This document shows, one piece after another, positions 53,298 to 62,400 of a stretch of 64,000 nucleotides of DNA. The stretch comes from CAIMWS01 sp964409245 (GTDB lineage: Bacteria; Verrucomicrobiota; Verrucomicrobiia; Limisphaerales; UBA1319). Under the pieces are notes generated by a model. That model had not been told where the DNA came from. It did no database searches and was given only the letters and a program-made list of their open reading frames with translations. The stretch's first letter is position 1; every line of letters begins with the position of its first letter. The position numbers and the translations under genes are program-made. The stretch covers positions 1 to 64,000 of the forward strand of contig CAYPCQ010000015.1 of assembly GCA_964409245.1 (NCBI GenBank), given 5' to 3'.

Positions 53298-56200
53298 ATG
53301 CGCGAAAAAAATTTCCATCTCCGCCAGGGATTGGCGGCCAGCATCCTCGCCTGCCTGTTGCCAGCCATCGCGCCGGCCCGGGGGGACAGCGTCGTCGTAT
53401 TCAACGAGGTCATGTACCATCCCGGGAGCGGGGATCTCCGGGGGGAATGGGTGGAACTCTACAACCAGCTGGCGGTCAATGTGGACCTGTCCGGCTGGTC
53501 CATTTCCGGCGGCATCCAATACCGGTTCGCCGAGGGCACGGTCATTCCCGGGGGCGGATATCTGGTCCTGGCCCTGCTGCCCGCCGAGCTGAAGGCCGCG
53601 GCCGGGGTGACGAATATTTGGGGGCCGTTCACCGGCCGGCTGGCCAACGGCGGCGACACCCTGCGGCTGCGCAACAACAACGACCGCCTCATGGATGAGC
53701 TGGCCTACGGCGTGGAAGGCGACTGGCCCGTGGGCCCGGATGGCTCGGGCGTGTCGCTGGCCAAGCTCGACGAGGAGAGGGCCAGCGGCCCGGCCCGCAG
53801 TTGGACCGTCAGCGCCGCGGCCGGCGGCACCCCGGGCCGGCGGAATTTCCCCCTGAAAACCTGCGAAACCACCACCACCACCCCGGTTTCCCTGAACAGC
53901 GCCTGGAGCTATGAGAATACCGGCCTCCAGCCCCCGTCCAACTGGTGCGAGCCCGGCTTCGACGACCGCGCCTGGGCCGTGGGCCAGGGCCTGTTCCAAT
54001 CCGGCGGCGCCACCCCGCCCATCGGCGATCCGCAGCGCATCCCCACGGTGTTCAGCACCGGGGTGGGCGCCGATGGCGTGGCCCTGGCGCCGGGCGCCGC
54101 TGATCCCCACTACCTGCTCACCCAATCCGCGCAGCCCATCACCCCGGCGCCACCGGTCCCGGCCACGGTGATCCAGGGCCATCCCGCCTGGGCTGCGGCC
54201 GATGCCGTTTCCGGCTGGATCGGCCCGGTGAATCCCGGCGCCACCAGCATCGCCGCCGGCAGCTATCGCTACCGCACCACCTTTGTGCTGGACGGGTTCG
54301 ATGCGGCCACGGCGTCGCTCACGATCAACGTCTGGGCGGACAACCGCCTGAACAGCGTGCTGTTCAACGGGGTCTCCAAAGCCTTCAGCTATGTGGGCTT
54401 CGCCACCATGAGCGGCGACTTCATCCTCAACAGCGGGTTTGTGGCCGGAACCAACACCCTCGAATTCCTGGCCAACAACGATGATTCCGGGGCGAATCCT
54501 GGCGGCTTCCGCGCCAAGGTGACCGGCACCGCCCGCCAGCGCATGACGGTGAACACCCAATTGCCCGGCAGCCAGCCGACCCGCTATTTCCGCAGCCGGT
54601 TTGTGCTCAACAGCCAGCCCCAGGTGGCCGCCGTGCAGCTGGGCGCAGTCGTCGCGGACGGCGCCGTGTTTTACCTGAACGGGACGGAGGTCCGCCGGTG
54701 GAACCTGCCGGAGGGGCCGGTGGATGCCGCCACGCCCGCCCTATCGAACGTGGCCAGCGCCACGCTGGTGGGCCCGTTCCTGCTGCCCGGATCCGCGCTG
54801 CGGCTGGGAACCAACGTGCTGGCGGTGGAAGTCCATACCGCGGGCGCCACCCCGGATTGCCTGTTTGGGGCGGAGGTGTCGCTCACCACCACGAACCTCC
54901 TGGCGCCGCCGCCCATCACCCTGGCCTTGAATGAGTGCGCCTCCGCCACCAACGGCGATTTCTGGGTGGAGCTGATCAACTACGGGACGGATGCGCTGGA
55001 GCTGGAAGGGTGCGAATTGAGCGTGGCCGGCGGCCTCCCGGAGCGGCGGTTTGTGCTGCCCGCCCAAAGCCTGGCGCCCGGCGCCCTGGCGCAGCTCAGC
55101 CAGGCCGCCCTTGGCTTTGGCGCCGCCCCGGGCGACCGGGTTTTCCTCCACCGCCCGGGCCGGCTCAGCCTCCTGGATGCCGTGGTGGCCAAGCGCAAGC
55201 TGCGCGGCCGGTGGCCCGATGGCACCGGGCCATGGTGGTATCCGGCGCGGCCCACCCCCGGGGCGTCGAATGCCTTCGAGCTCCAGCGGGAGGTGGTCTT
55301 CAACGAAATCATGTACCATGCGCCGGTGCCGGTGCCGGTGCCGGTGGCCACCGTGGCCGAGCCCCATGAAACCACGCTGCTGCCGGCCACCGCCCGCTGG
55401 CGCTACAACCAGACAGGATCCAACCTCGGGAATGGCTGGAGCGCCCCGGCTTACGATGACCACGCCTGGCCGGAAGGGGCGGCCCTGCTCTACGTGGAAG
55501 ACGCCGCCCTGCCCGAGCCCAAAAACACTGCCCTGGCGCTCGGCCCGCTGACTTTTTATTTCCGCACGGCCTTTGTCTTCGACGGCAACACCAATGGCCT
55601 GGAGCTCCGGCTGCGCACCGTCCTGGATGATGGCGCGGTGTTTTACCTCAACGGCGCGGAAGCCTGCCGGGTGAACATGGCCGAGGGGGCCGTGGATTAT
55701 TCGACCCTGGCTTCCACCGGGGTTGGGGACGCTGTGTACCTGGGGCCATTCACGCTCCCCATCACCAACCTGGTCCGCGGCACGAACCTCCTGGCCGTGG
55801 AAGTCCACCAGGCCGCGGCCGCCAGCAGCGACGTGGTCCTCGGCGCCGAGCTGGTGGCCAGCTATTCGGCCACCACCAACGCCCCCGTGGCCCAGGATGC
55901 GGAAGCGTGGGTCGAATTGTTCAACCGCGGCGCCCAGCCAGTCGACCTGGCGGGCTGGCAATTGGCCCATGACATCGATTTCCCGTTCCCGGCGGGGACC
56001 GTGCTTCCCCCCGGCGGCTTCCTGGTGGTGGCCAGGGATCCCAGCCTCCTGCAGGCCAAATATCCCGGGCTCGCGGTGCTGGGCCCCCTCGGCGGTTCCT
56101 TGCGGCATCGCGGCGGCCACTTGCAGCTGCTGGATGCCAGTGGCAACCCGGCCAATGAACTCCGCTATTATGATGCCAAGCCCTGGCCCGCCTATGCCGA

Positions 56201-59200
56201 TGGCGGCGGCTCCAGCCTGGAGCTGCGCGATCCCTGGGCGGACAACTCCCGGCCGGAGGCCTGGGCCGCCAGCCTGAATGCCAGCCGCTCCGCCTGGAGC
56301 AATTACACCTGCCGGGCGGTCGCCAGCAATGTCCTCGGCCCCACCCAATGGAAGGAATTCGTGATCGGCCTGCTGGAGGCCGGCGAGTGTTTGATCGACA
56401 ATTTATCCGTGGTGGAGAATCCCACCGGCACCCGGGTGGCCATGCTGCAGAATGGCGGGTTCGAGACCGGCCTCACCGCCTGGCGCGCCCTGGGCAATCA
56501 CAGCGCCAGCCGGGTGGAGGTGGACCCGGACAATCCCACCAACCACGTTTTGCACCTGGTGTCCACCGGGCCCACCGAGCACCTGCATAACCACCTGGAA
56601 ACCACCCTCGCCAGCGGGCGCTCCGTGGTGGATGGCCGGGAATACGAAGTGTCTTTCCGGGCCAAATGGCTCGCGGGCAACAACCGCCTGAACACCCGGC
56701 TGTATTTCAACCGGGTGGCCAGGACCTTTTCCCTGGCCTTGCCCGGCCGCTATGGCACGCCCGGGGCCGCCAATTCCACCAGCAGCACCAACCTCGGGCC
56801 GGCCTTCTTCGGCCTTGCCCACAGCCCCTTGGTGCCCAAGGCCGGCGAGCCGGTCACCATCAAGGTGAGCGCCTGGGATCCCCAGGGGGTGGCGGCCATG
56901 GACCTCCGGTGGGTGGTGAACCGTTCGGCCGGCGGCCCCCTGCCCATGGCGGCGGGGGCGTTCTCCACCTCCCATCCCGGCTACCGGGAATATGCCGCCA
57001 CCATCCCGGGCCAGACCGCAGGCACGGTGGTCCAGTTCCATGTGCAGGCCACCGACAGCCTGGGCGCCTCCGCCATGTTCCCCGCCGCCGGGCCGCAATC
57101 CCGCGCTTTGTTCAAGGTGGACGAAGGCAAGGCGGCCATGCCCCTGGTCCACCGGTTCCGACTCCTGTTGACCGCGGCCGATACCAGCCTGCTGCACGCC
57201 CTGACCAACGTGATGAGCAATGACCGCCTCGGCGCCACCGTGATCTACGACGATCGGGAGGCATTTTACGATGCCGGCATCCACCTGCAGAGCAGCGAGC
57301 GCGGGCGCGATCAAACGACGCGCGTCGGGTTTTCCGTGCAATTCCCCGCGGACCAGCTTTTCCGCGGGGCGCAGAATGTGCTCACCTTCGACCGTTCCGG
57401 GGGTTATGCGGGCGTGGGCGGGCGCCAGGGGGAAATCCTCCTCTGGCAGGCGATCAACCACGCCGGCGGCATTCCCGGCTTCCAGTGCGACCTTGCCCAG
57501 GTGTTCGCCCCGCGCACCCAGGAGGATGGCCCCTGCCTGCTGCGCATGTCCGCCTACGATGCGGACTGGCTGGACAGCCAGTATCCGAACGGCGCCGAGG
57601 GCAGCGTCCACACCGTGGAGCTGATCTACTATCCCACCACCACCCTGACCGGAAACGCCCAGGCGCCCAAGCTGCCGGAGCCGGATGAGGTCATCAACGT
57701 GGAGATCCAAAACTGGGGCAATGACCCGGAGAATTACCGCTGGATTTTCCTGCAGGAAAACCATGCCGAGGTGGACGATTACCGGCCCATGATCGCCCTG
57801 GCCAAGGCGTTCAGCCTCACCGGCGCCGCTTTGGAGACCCAGACCCGCCAGCTGATGGACCTCGATGAATGGATGCGCACCCTGGCGTTCAAGGCCTTCA
57901 CCGGCGACGGCGATAACTTCACTTATGGCTATACCCACAATTGGAAGATTTATTTCCGGCCCGGGGATGGCAAAGCCTTGGGCTTCCCGTGGGACATGGA
58001 TTACGCCTTCGCGCAGGGCACCGACGCGGCCTTCCCCGGCTCCGGTTCACCGAACACCTATAAGATCGTGAAGCTGCCGGACAATTTCCGCCGCTACAAC
58101 CACCATCTGCTGGATATCCTCACCACCACGGTCAATGCCACTTACCTGAAGCCCTGGGCCACGCACTTTGCGAAGCTCGTGGGGGAAGATTGGACGAGCG
58201 AGGTGAATTACCTCCAGCAGCGCGCCACCTTCATCCGGAATTCGCTGCCTTCCAATGTCGCCTTCGCCATCACCAGCAACAGCGGCAAGGACTTCGCCAC
58301 CGCCAAGGACCAGGTCACCCTCACCGGCACCGCGCCCCTCACGGTGGGCGGCATCACCGTCAACGGCCTCCGGGCGGCGGTCACCTGGACCAGCCTGAGC
58401 AATTGGTCGCTCTCCGTCCCGTTGCCGGGCAATGTCAACCTGCTGGCGCTCCAGGGATTGGATGCCCGCGGCAACCCGCTCACCAATTACCTCGACACCA
58501 TCACCGTGACCAACACCGTCCAGCCCGCGCTGCTCTCCGTGGTCTTCAATGAATGGATGGCCGCCAATGCCGGGCCCGGCGGCGTGGCCGATCCCGCCAG
58601 CGGCCACTTCCCGGATTGGTTTGAATTGTACAATCCGAACCCCGCGCCGGTGAACCTCGCCGGGTATCTGCTGGCGGATTCCCTGTCCCTGGCGGCCCCC
58701 TGGGTGATCCCCACCAACACGGTCATCGGCTCCAATGGTTTCCTGCTGGTCTGGGCGGATGGCGCCACCAACCTCAACACCCTTTCCAACCGGCTCGACC
58801 TGCACGCCGGATTCCGCCTGAACAAAAACGGCGATGCCCTCAGCCTGCTGGCGCCCAATGGCGCGGTCCAGCACTCGGTCGCCTTCGGGCCGCAGCTTCC
58901 GAATATCAGCCAGGGCTTTTATCCCGACGGCAACACCAATGCCATCCTGAGCCTGGCCAACTGGACGCCGGGGGCGGCGAACCAGCTGGGCTTGCCGCCG
59001 CTGCAAATCGGGAAAGCGAGCCTGGATGCGGCGGGCGTTTTTTCCTTTGAGTTCGGCGCCATCCCGGGCCGCGCCTATATGGTGGAATACAAGGAGGCGC
59101 TGGATGCCCCGGCCTGGACGCCCCTCGGCGGCTACCGCACCGCGGCGGGCCCAACCCTCGCCATCACCGACGTCGTGGCTGGTTCCAACCGGCGTTTCTA

Positions 59201-59222
59201 CCGGGTGGTGTTGGCGCCCTGA
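53298..59222 (+). CDS. 1974-residue secreted multi-domain lamin-tail / CotH-kinase-like protein
   Basis: ATG 53298 has an AAGGGAG Shine-Dalgarno 3-4 nt upstream; a signal peptide follows (GLAASILACLLPAIAPARG). Four lamin-tail domains are seen: near 33 (VVFNEVMYHPGSGDLRGEWV), 543 (LNECASATNGDFWVELINYG), 664 with its body near 869 (AWVELFNRGAQPVDLAGWQL), and 1747 (VVFNEWMAANAGPGG). Galactose-binding-like sandwiches lie between them (NSAWSYENTGLQPPSNWCEP). The CotH domain spans about 1290-1660 with YTHNWKIYFRPGDGKALGFP and the metal-binding DMDYAF near 1565. CotH proteins are atypical kinases that phosphorylate secreted proteins; here a surface role next to glycosidases is inferred. The chain ends in a short beta module (RAYMVEYKEALDAPAWTPLG) like the one ending the NHL giants. 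Confidence 0.82.
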   Translation: MREKNFHLRQGLAASILACLLPAIAPARGDSVVVFNEVMYHPGSGDLRGEWVELYNQLAVNVDLSGWSISGGIQYRFAEGTVIPGGGYLVLALLPAELKAAAGVTNIWGPFTGRLANGGDTLRLRNNNDRLMDELAYGVEGDWPVGPDGSGVSLAKLDEERASGPARSWTVSAAAGGTPGRRNFPLKTCETTTTTPVSLNSAWSYENTGLQPPSNWCEPGFDDRAWAVGQGLFQSGGATPPIGDPQRIPTVFSTGVGADGVALAPGAADPHYLLTQSAQPITPAPPVPATVIQGHPAWAAADAVSGWIGPVNPGATSIAAGSYRYRTTFVLDGFDAATASLTINVWADNRLNSVLFNGVSKAFSYVGFATMSGDFILNSGFVAGTNTLEFLANNDDSGANPGGFRAKVTGTARQRMTVNTQLPGSQPTRYFRSRFVLNSQPQVAAVQLGAVVADGAVFYLNGTEVRRWNLPEGPVDAATPALSNVASATLVGPFLLPGSALRLGTNVLAVEVHTAGATPDCLFGAEVSLTTTNLLAPPPITLALNECASATNGDFWVELINYGTDALELEGCELSVAGGLPERRFVLPAQSLAPGALAQLSQAALGFGAAPGDRVFLHRPGRLSLLDAVVAKRKLRGRWPDGTGPWWYPARPTPGASNAFELQREVVFNEIMYHAPVPVPVPVATVAEPHETTLLPATARWRYNQTGSNLGNGWSAPAYDDHAWPEGAALLYVEDAALPEPKNTALALGPLTFYFRTAFVFDGNTNGLELRLRTVLDDGAVFYLNGAEACRVNMAEGAVDYSTLASTGVGDAVYLGPFTLPITNLVRGTNLLAVEVHQAAAASSDVVLGAELVASYSATTNAPVAQDAEAWVELFNRGAQPVDLAGWQLAHDIDFPFPAGTVLPPGGFLVVARDPSLLQAKYPGLAVLGPLGGSLRHRGGHLQLLDASGNPANELRYYDAKPWPAYADGGGSSLELRDPWADNSRPEAWAASLNASRSAWSNYTCRAVASNVLGPTQWKEFVIGLLEAGECLIDNLSVVENPTGTRVAMLQNGGFETGLTAWRALGNHSASRVEVDPDNPTNHVLHLVSTGPTEHLHNHLETTLASGRSVVDGREYEVSFRAKWLAGNNRLNTRLYFNRVARTFSLALPGRYGTPGAANSTSSTNLGPAFFGLAHSPLVPKAGEPVTIKVSAWDPQGVAAMDLRWVVNRSAGGPLPMAAGAFSTSHPGYREYAATIPGQTAGTVVQFHVQATDSLGASAMFPAAGPQSRALFKVDEGKAAMPLVHRFRLLLTAADTSLLHALTNVMSNDRLGATVIYDDREAFYDAGIHLQSSERGRDQTTRVGFSVQFPADQLFRGAQNVLTFDRSGGYAGVGGRQGEILLWQAINHAGGIPGFQCDLAQVFAPRTQEDGPCLLRMSAYDADWLDSQYPNGAEGSVHTVELIYYPTTTLTGNAQAPKLPEPDEVINVEIQNWGNDPENYRWIFLQENHAEVDDYRPMIALAKAFSLTGAALETQTRQLMDLDEWMRTLAFKAFTGDGDNFTYGYTHNWKIYFRPGDGKALGFPWDMDYAFAQGTDAAFPGSGSPNTYKIVKLPDNFRRYNHHLLDILTTTVNATYLKPWATHFAKLVGEDWTSEVNYLQQRATFIRNSLPSNVAFAITSNSGKDFATAKDQVTLTGTAPLTVGGITVNGLRAAVTWTSLSNWSLSVPLPGNVNLLALQGLDARGNPLTNYLDTITVTNTVQPALLSVVFNEWMAANAGPGGVADPASGHFPDWFELYNPNPAPVNLAGYLLADSLSLAAPWVIPTNTVIGSNGFLLVWADGATNLNTLSNRLDLHAGFRLNKNGDALSLLAPNGAVQHSVAFGPQLPNISQGFYPDGNTNAILSLANWTPGAANQLGLPPLQIGKASLDAAGVFSFEFGAIPGRAYMVEYKEALDAPAWTPLGGYRTAAGPTLAITDVVAGSNRRFYRVVLAP

Positions 59223-59445
59223 TGCCCAAAATGAGCAGCCGCACGGTGGGATGGCAGGTGAACCTGTGCCTGCGGATGTCCAGGCCTGGGAAAGAGCAGC
59301 CGCCTTCAAGAGGAATCCGGCGGCGCAGCAATTTGGCCGCTGACGGGGCGCGCGAGGCGCATACCGGCAGCGGCCTGCAACAAACGGACAAGCGGTCCAG
59401 TGGTCAGATAAACCAGCGGGCCACTGCGAAGCCGGTTGGCTGGGA

Positions 59446-60705
59446 TCAGTTTTTGCCGCTCACATCCAAACCGACCAAATTCTCCAGGCTGCGGCAATAG
59501 AGTTTGCCGTTGGCCAGCACCGGGTAGGCCCAGGTGTCCCGGCCTTCCAGCGCCTGAAATCCGGATATTTCCCGGCAGCCTTCCGGGGACAGGCTGGCCA
59601 CAGCGATGCGCCCGCTGCCGCTGTAAACCAGGAACTTGCCGTCCGCCAGCATCAGGGAGCCTTTGCCATATTTCTTTTCGGCCCACTTGGTCTGGCCGGT
59701 CTTCCAATCCAGGCAGCGCAGCTCGTTCTCATCGAAACCATAGAGGCATCCTTTCCACAGGATGCAGCTATTGACGTGGTTGCGCATGTTCTTGTTTTGC
59801 CAGACCACCTTGGGGGCGGAACCAGCGCCGAATTCCAGCAGCGCACAACCGGTGTTGTAGCCGGAGGAGATGAACACCTGGTTGCCTTCGATGACCGGCG
59901 TGGCGGCGTTGACGTTCCAGCTGGTTTTCCAGGGATGCCGCCACAGTTCCTTGCCGTCTTTCATGGAATGGGCCACCAGGCCGAAGGCGTTGAAAATCAT
60001 CAACGCGCGCTGGCCCTCCTGGTCGAAGGGGATGATTGAGCTGTAGGAGGCGGCGTCATCGCCCGCCTTCCACACCACCTCGCCCGTTTTTTTGTTCATG
60101 GCCACCACGTTGGCTCCGGGGCCGCCAGCCTCCACCAGCACCAGATCCTTTTCGATCAAGGGCGATCCTGCAAAGCCCCACTGGGGCACCTTGCCCTGGA
60201 AATCCTCCTTGAAATTCTTTTTCCACACCACGGCGCCCTTTTGGGCGTCGAGGCAGAACAGGTGGCCCTCCCGGCTGACCGTGTAAACCAGCCCGTCGTC
60301 CACCGTGGGGGTGCAGCGGGTGCCGTGGTAGCCATTGGGATCCTTGGCGTTGCAGGCATAGGAGTGCTTCCAGACTTCCAGACCGGTGCCGGCCTCCAGG
60401 CAATAAACGGAGTCCTGGTTGTCCGTATTACCCATGGTGTAGAGGCGCCCCTGGCTGACCGCCACCGTGGAGTAACCCACGCCCACGCTGGCCTTCCAAA
60501 GCTGCTTGGGGCCGCTGGCCGGCCACCCGGTCTGCCAGCCGGCCTCGGTGGAAATGTTATCCAGCTTGGGCCCCCGCCAGCGCGGCCAGTCTCCCGCCTC
60601 CACCGGCATGGCCCACGCCGCGAGCAAGGCGGCGGCAGCCAAGGCCGACGATCGGGATGCAACTCCGGGTTTTGAACAAAGTAAAGCAGTCAAAGTATTT
60701 TGCAT
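59446..60705 (-). CDS. Secreted PQQ-like beta-propeller repeat protein
   Basis: 419 residues from ATG 60705; an ATG at 60723 would add six residues. The signal peptide is SSALAAAALLAAWAMPVEAG. The mature start GDWPRWRGP is the characteristic opening of the PQQ-like-domain family abundant in planctomycetes and verrucomicrobia, followed by seven- to eight-fold repeats of V..L.A.TG...W (YCLEAGTGLEVWKHSYACN, FCLDAQKGAVVWKKNF, VAMNKKTGEVVWKAGD, RCLDWKTGQTKWAEKK). No quinoprotein dehydrogenase active-site set (adjacent Cys-Cys, Glu/Asp/Asn calcium triad) is apparent, so it is more likely a scaffold or binding propeller than a dehydrogenase. It converges with the CotH giant. Confidence 0.8.
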   Translation of the reverse strand: MQNTLTALLCSKPGVASRSSALAAAALLAAWAMPVEAGDWPRWRGPKLDNISTEAGWQTGWPASGPKQLWKASVGVGYSTVAVSQGRLYTMGNTDNQDSVYCLEAGTGLEVWKHSYACNAKDPNGYHGTRCTPTVDDGLVYTVSREGHLFCLDAQKGAVVWKKNFKEDFQGKVPQWGFAGSPLIEKDLVLVEAGGPGANVVAMNKKTGEVVWKAGDDAASYSSIIPFDQEGQRALMIFNAFGLVAHSMKDGKELWRHPWKTSWNVNAATPVIEGNQVFISSGYNTGCALLEFGAGSAPKVVWQNKNMRNHVNSCILWKGCLYGFDENELRCLDWKTGQTKWAEKKYGKGSLMLADGKFLVYSGSGRIAVASLSPEGCREISGFQALEGRDTWAYPVLANGKLYCRSLENLVGLDVSGKN

Positions 60706-60775
60706 GGCGCACGAATAACGCATGGCCAAAACCAAGTCAATGCCAAGTCTCGGATTGGGTTCAAGCCGCCGCCTG

Positions 60776-60820
60776 GAGGAGAATCCGCTGTTCACGTCCG
60801 GCAAAACCTTCCTTCAGGGC
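60776..60820 (+). pseudogene. 45-bp remnant similar to part of the divergent GH127-like gene
   Basis: Bases 60776-60795 are identical to 63025-63044, and the next 25 bases match at 19 positions. Read in the gene's frame it gives EENPLFTSGKTFLQG versus EENPLFTPDNTFRQG. It sits in non-coding DNA just upstream of the PQQ gene and abuts repeat copy C, so it looks like a fragment of a decayed or transposed gene copy. Confidence 0.45.
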
Positions 60821-60826
60821 TCAGCA

Positions 60827-60960
60827 GTGTCCCTGCTTTTTGGAAGGAAGTGATTGCGCCCCAGATTTTTACGCAAGCGGCGAAGGGAGTCATGAGTTCC
60901 GATCTGATCCGGATAAATGACACGACAAAGGCTCAACCTCCAATCCGGCCTCTTTGGCAA
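60827..60960 (-). repeat. Dispersed intergenic repeat, copy C
   Basis: Minus-strand frame contains LSLCRVIYPDQIGTHDS followed by RRLRKNLGRNHFLPKSRDTA, then EP and a stop at 60814-60816. The part equivalent to the first 15-20 codons of copy D is shorter or altered. It lies between the divergent PQQ-propeller (minus) and YeeE (plus) genes; the remaining ~110 bp before the YeeE start show no clear promoter. Confidence 0.65.
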
Positions 60961-61076
60961 TAAAGTGGCCGGGCCTGGAAGGCTTGAACTCGCCCCAGGC
61001 CCGCGCAGTGGACAAAATCCGGAAATTCCATCACGGCCTGTAACTTTTTCGCTGCGGATGGCTCCATGAGTAGCAG

Positions 61077-61673
61077 ATGGACAACTTGAAATCAAAAAAT
61101 GGTGAAGATCTCGTTTCCGGCTCCGGCAGCTGCGGGAGTGGCATGGATAAACCGAAGGGCCGCTGGAATCCCTACCTGGTTGGCATTGGCATTGGCGTCC
61201 TGAGCTGGCTGGCCTTTGCCATCGTGAACGAGCCGATCGGCATTTCCACGTCGCTTTCATCCGTGTCCAGCCTTTGTGCCACGCCGGTCATGGGTGGCGA
61301 AGCTGTGGCCAAAAACGCTTATTGGGCCAAATTCCCGTTCAAATGGAACGGCGGGATGCTGTTCCTCGTGGGCACGTTCCTCGGCAGCCTGGTCAGCGTC
61401 CTGGCCAGCGGCGCCTTCCGCCTGGAAAAAGTTCCCGCAACCTGGGCGGCACATCACGGCGGTTCGGCTGCCAAGCGGCTCTTCGCGGCCTTCCTCGGCG
61501 GGGTGATCATCATGTATGGCGCGCGCATGGCTGGCGGTTGCACGAGCGGCCATGGCATCAGCGGTTCGCTCCAGCTGGCACTGAGCGGTTGGACCTTCTT
61601 CCTGACGCTGTTCGCCTTCGGGGCTTTGACGGCGCTCATTCTGTTTCGCCAACCAGCCCGGCAGGCCAGGTAA
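61077..61673 (+). CDS. YeeE/YedE-family transporter, half 1
   Basis: 198 residues, about five TM helices. The diagnostic sulfur-transport loop is GARMAGGCTSGHGISG with a conserved Cys; YeeE/YedE (DUF395) proteins import thiosulfate or related sulfur species, relaying the substrate between cysteines. The first 22 residues (MDNLKSKNGEDLVSGSGSCG) are polar; ATG 61143, preceded by GGGAG, is an alternative start. The second half of the transporter follows 19 bp downstream, so the full-length YeeE is split over two genes, as in PmpA/PmpB-type pairs. Confidence 0.8.
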   Translation: MDNLKSKNGEDLVSGSGSCGSGMDKPKGRWNPYLVGIGIGVLSWLAFAIVNEPIGISTSLSSVSSLCATPVMGGEAVAKNAYWAKFPFKWNGGMLFLVGTFLGSLVSVLASGAFRLEKVPATWAAHHGGSAAKRLFAAFLGGVIIMYGARMAGGCTSGHGISGSLQLALSGWTFFLTLFAFGALTALILFRQPARQAR

Positions 61674-61692
61674 TCTCAACCCTTATTTTAAT

Positions 61693-62250
61693 ATGAACTT
61701 ACCAGTATCCGCTGAAACTGCCCGCTGGCTGGCCATCCCCATGGGCATCCTGTTTGGCCTGCTGCTGCACCGGGGCGGGGTGGCGAACTACAATGTGATC
61801 GTCAACCAGTTCCGATTCAAAGACTTCACCGTCCTCAAGATCATGTTCACCGCCATCATTGTGGGCGGGCTGGGGGTGCTGGTGTTGCATAACACGGGCC
61901 ACGCCCAATATCATATCAAACCCGCCAACATGCTCGGTGTGGTCTTGGGCGCCGCCATTTTCGGGGTGGGCATGGTGCTTTACGGTTATTGCCCAGGGAC
62001 CGGCATCGCCGCCATCGCCACGGGCAGCCTGCACGCCGTGGCGGGCTTCGCCGGCATGCTGGTGGGCGGCATCCTCTACGCCTTGAGCTTCTCCTGGGTT
62101 GAGGCCCATATTCAGAAGGTCGCCGCCCTGGGCAAGGTGCGGCTGCCCGACGTCACGGGCATCCCTGACTGGGGCTGGTTTGGCATCCTCATCGCCATTG
62201 CCGCCGTGGTGTTCTGGCTGCTGGAAACGAAGGTTAAACCGGCCGTGTAG
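61693..62250 (+). CDS. YeeE/YedE-family transporter, half 2
   Basis: 185 residues with about five TM helices. It starts with GILFGLLLHRGGVANYNVIV, the half with R-G-x-x in place of the first Cys motif, and has the second conserved loop VLYGYCPGTGIAAIATGSLH, carrying the relay Cys. It pairs with the upstream gene to form one transporter. The 150 bp after it contain two short hairpins (GGCCAA/TTGGCC near 62269-62285, CTTCCG/CGGAAG near 62347-62364) and then the divergent GH127-like gene. Confidence 0.8.
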   Translation: MNLPVSAETARWLAIPMGILFGLLLHRGGVANYNVIVNQFRFKDFTVLKIMFTAIIVGGLGVLVLHNTGHAQYHIKPANMLGVVLGAAIFGVGMVLYGYCPGTGIAAIATGSLHAVAGFAGMLVGGILYALSFSWVEAHIQKVAALGKVRLPDVTGIPDWGWFGILIAIAAVVFWLLETKVKPAV

Positions 62251-62400
62251 GGCGGGGGGTGGACCTATTGGCCAAACACCCTTGGCCAGACCGGGAAGAA
62301 ACGGGCCTCCCCAAGACTTGGGCGGCCACCGCCTTCCACCCGGCGCCTTCCGTCTGGCGGAAGCTGGACAAAGCGGCAGGAGGGAGGGTAATTTTTCAGG

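Noticed and set aside
59446..60705. PQQ-dependent alcohol/glucose dehydrogenase
   Set aside because: Propeller repeats are present but the quinoprotein active-site residues and length (~550-600) are not, so it is called only a PQQ-like propeller.
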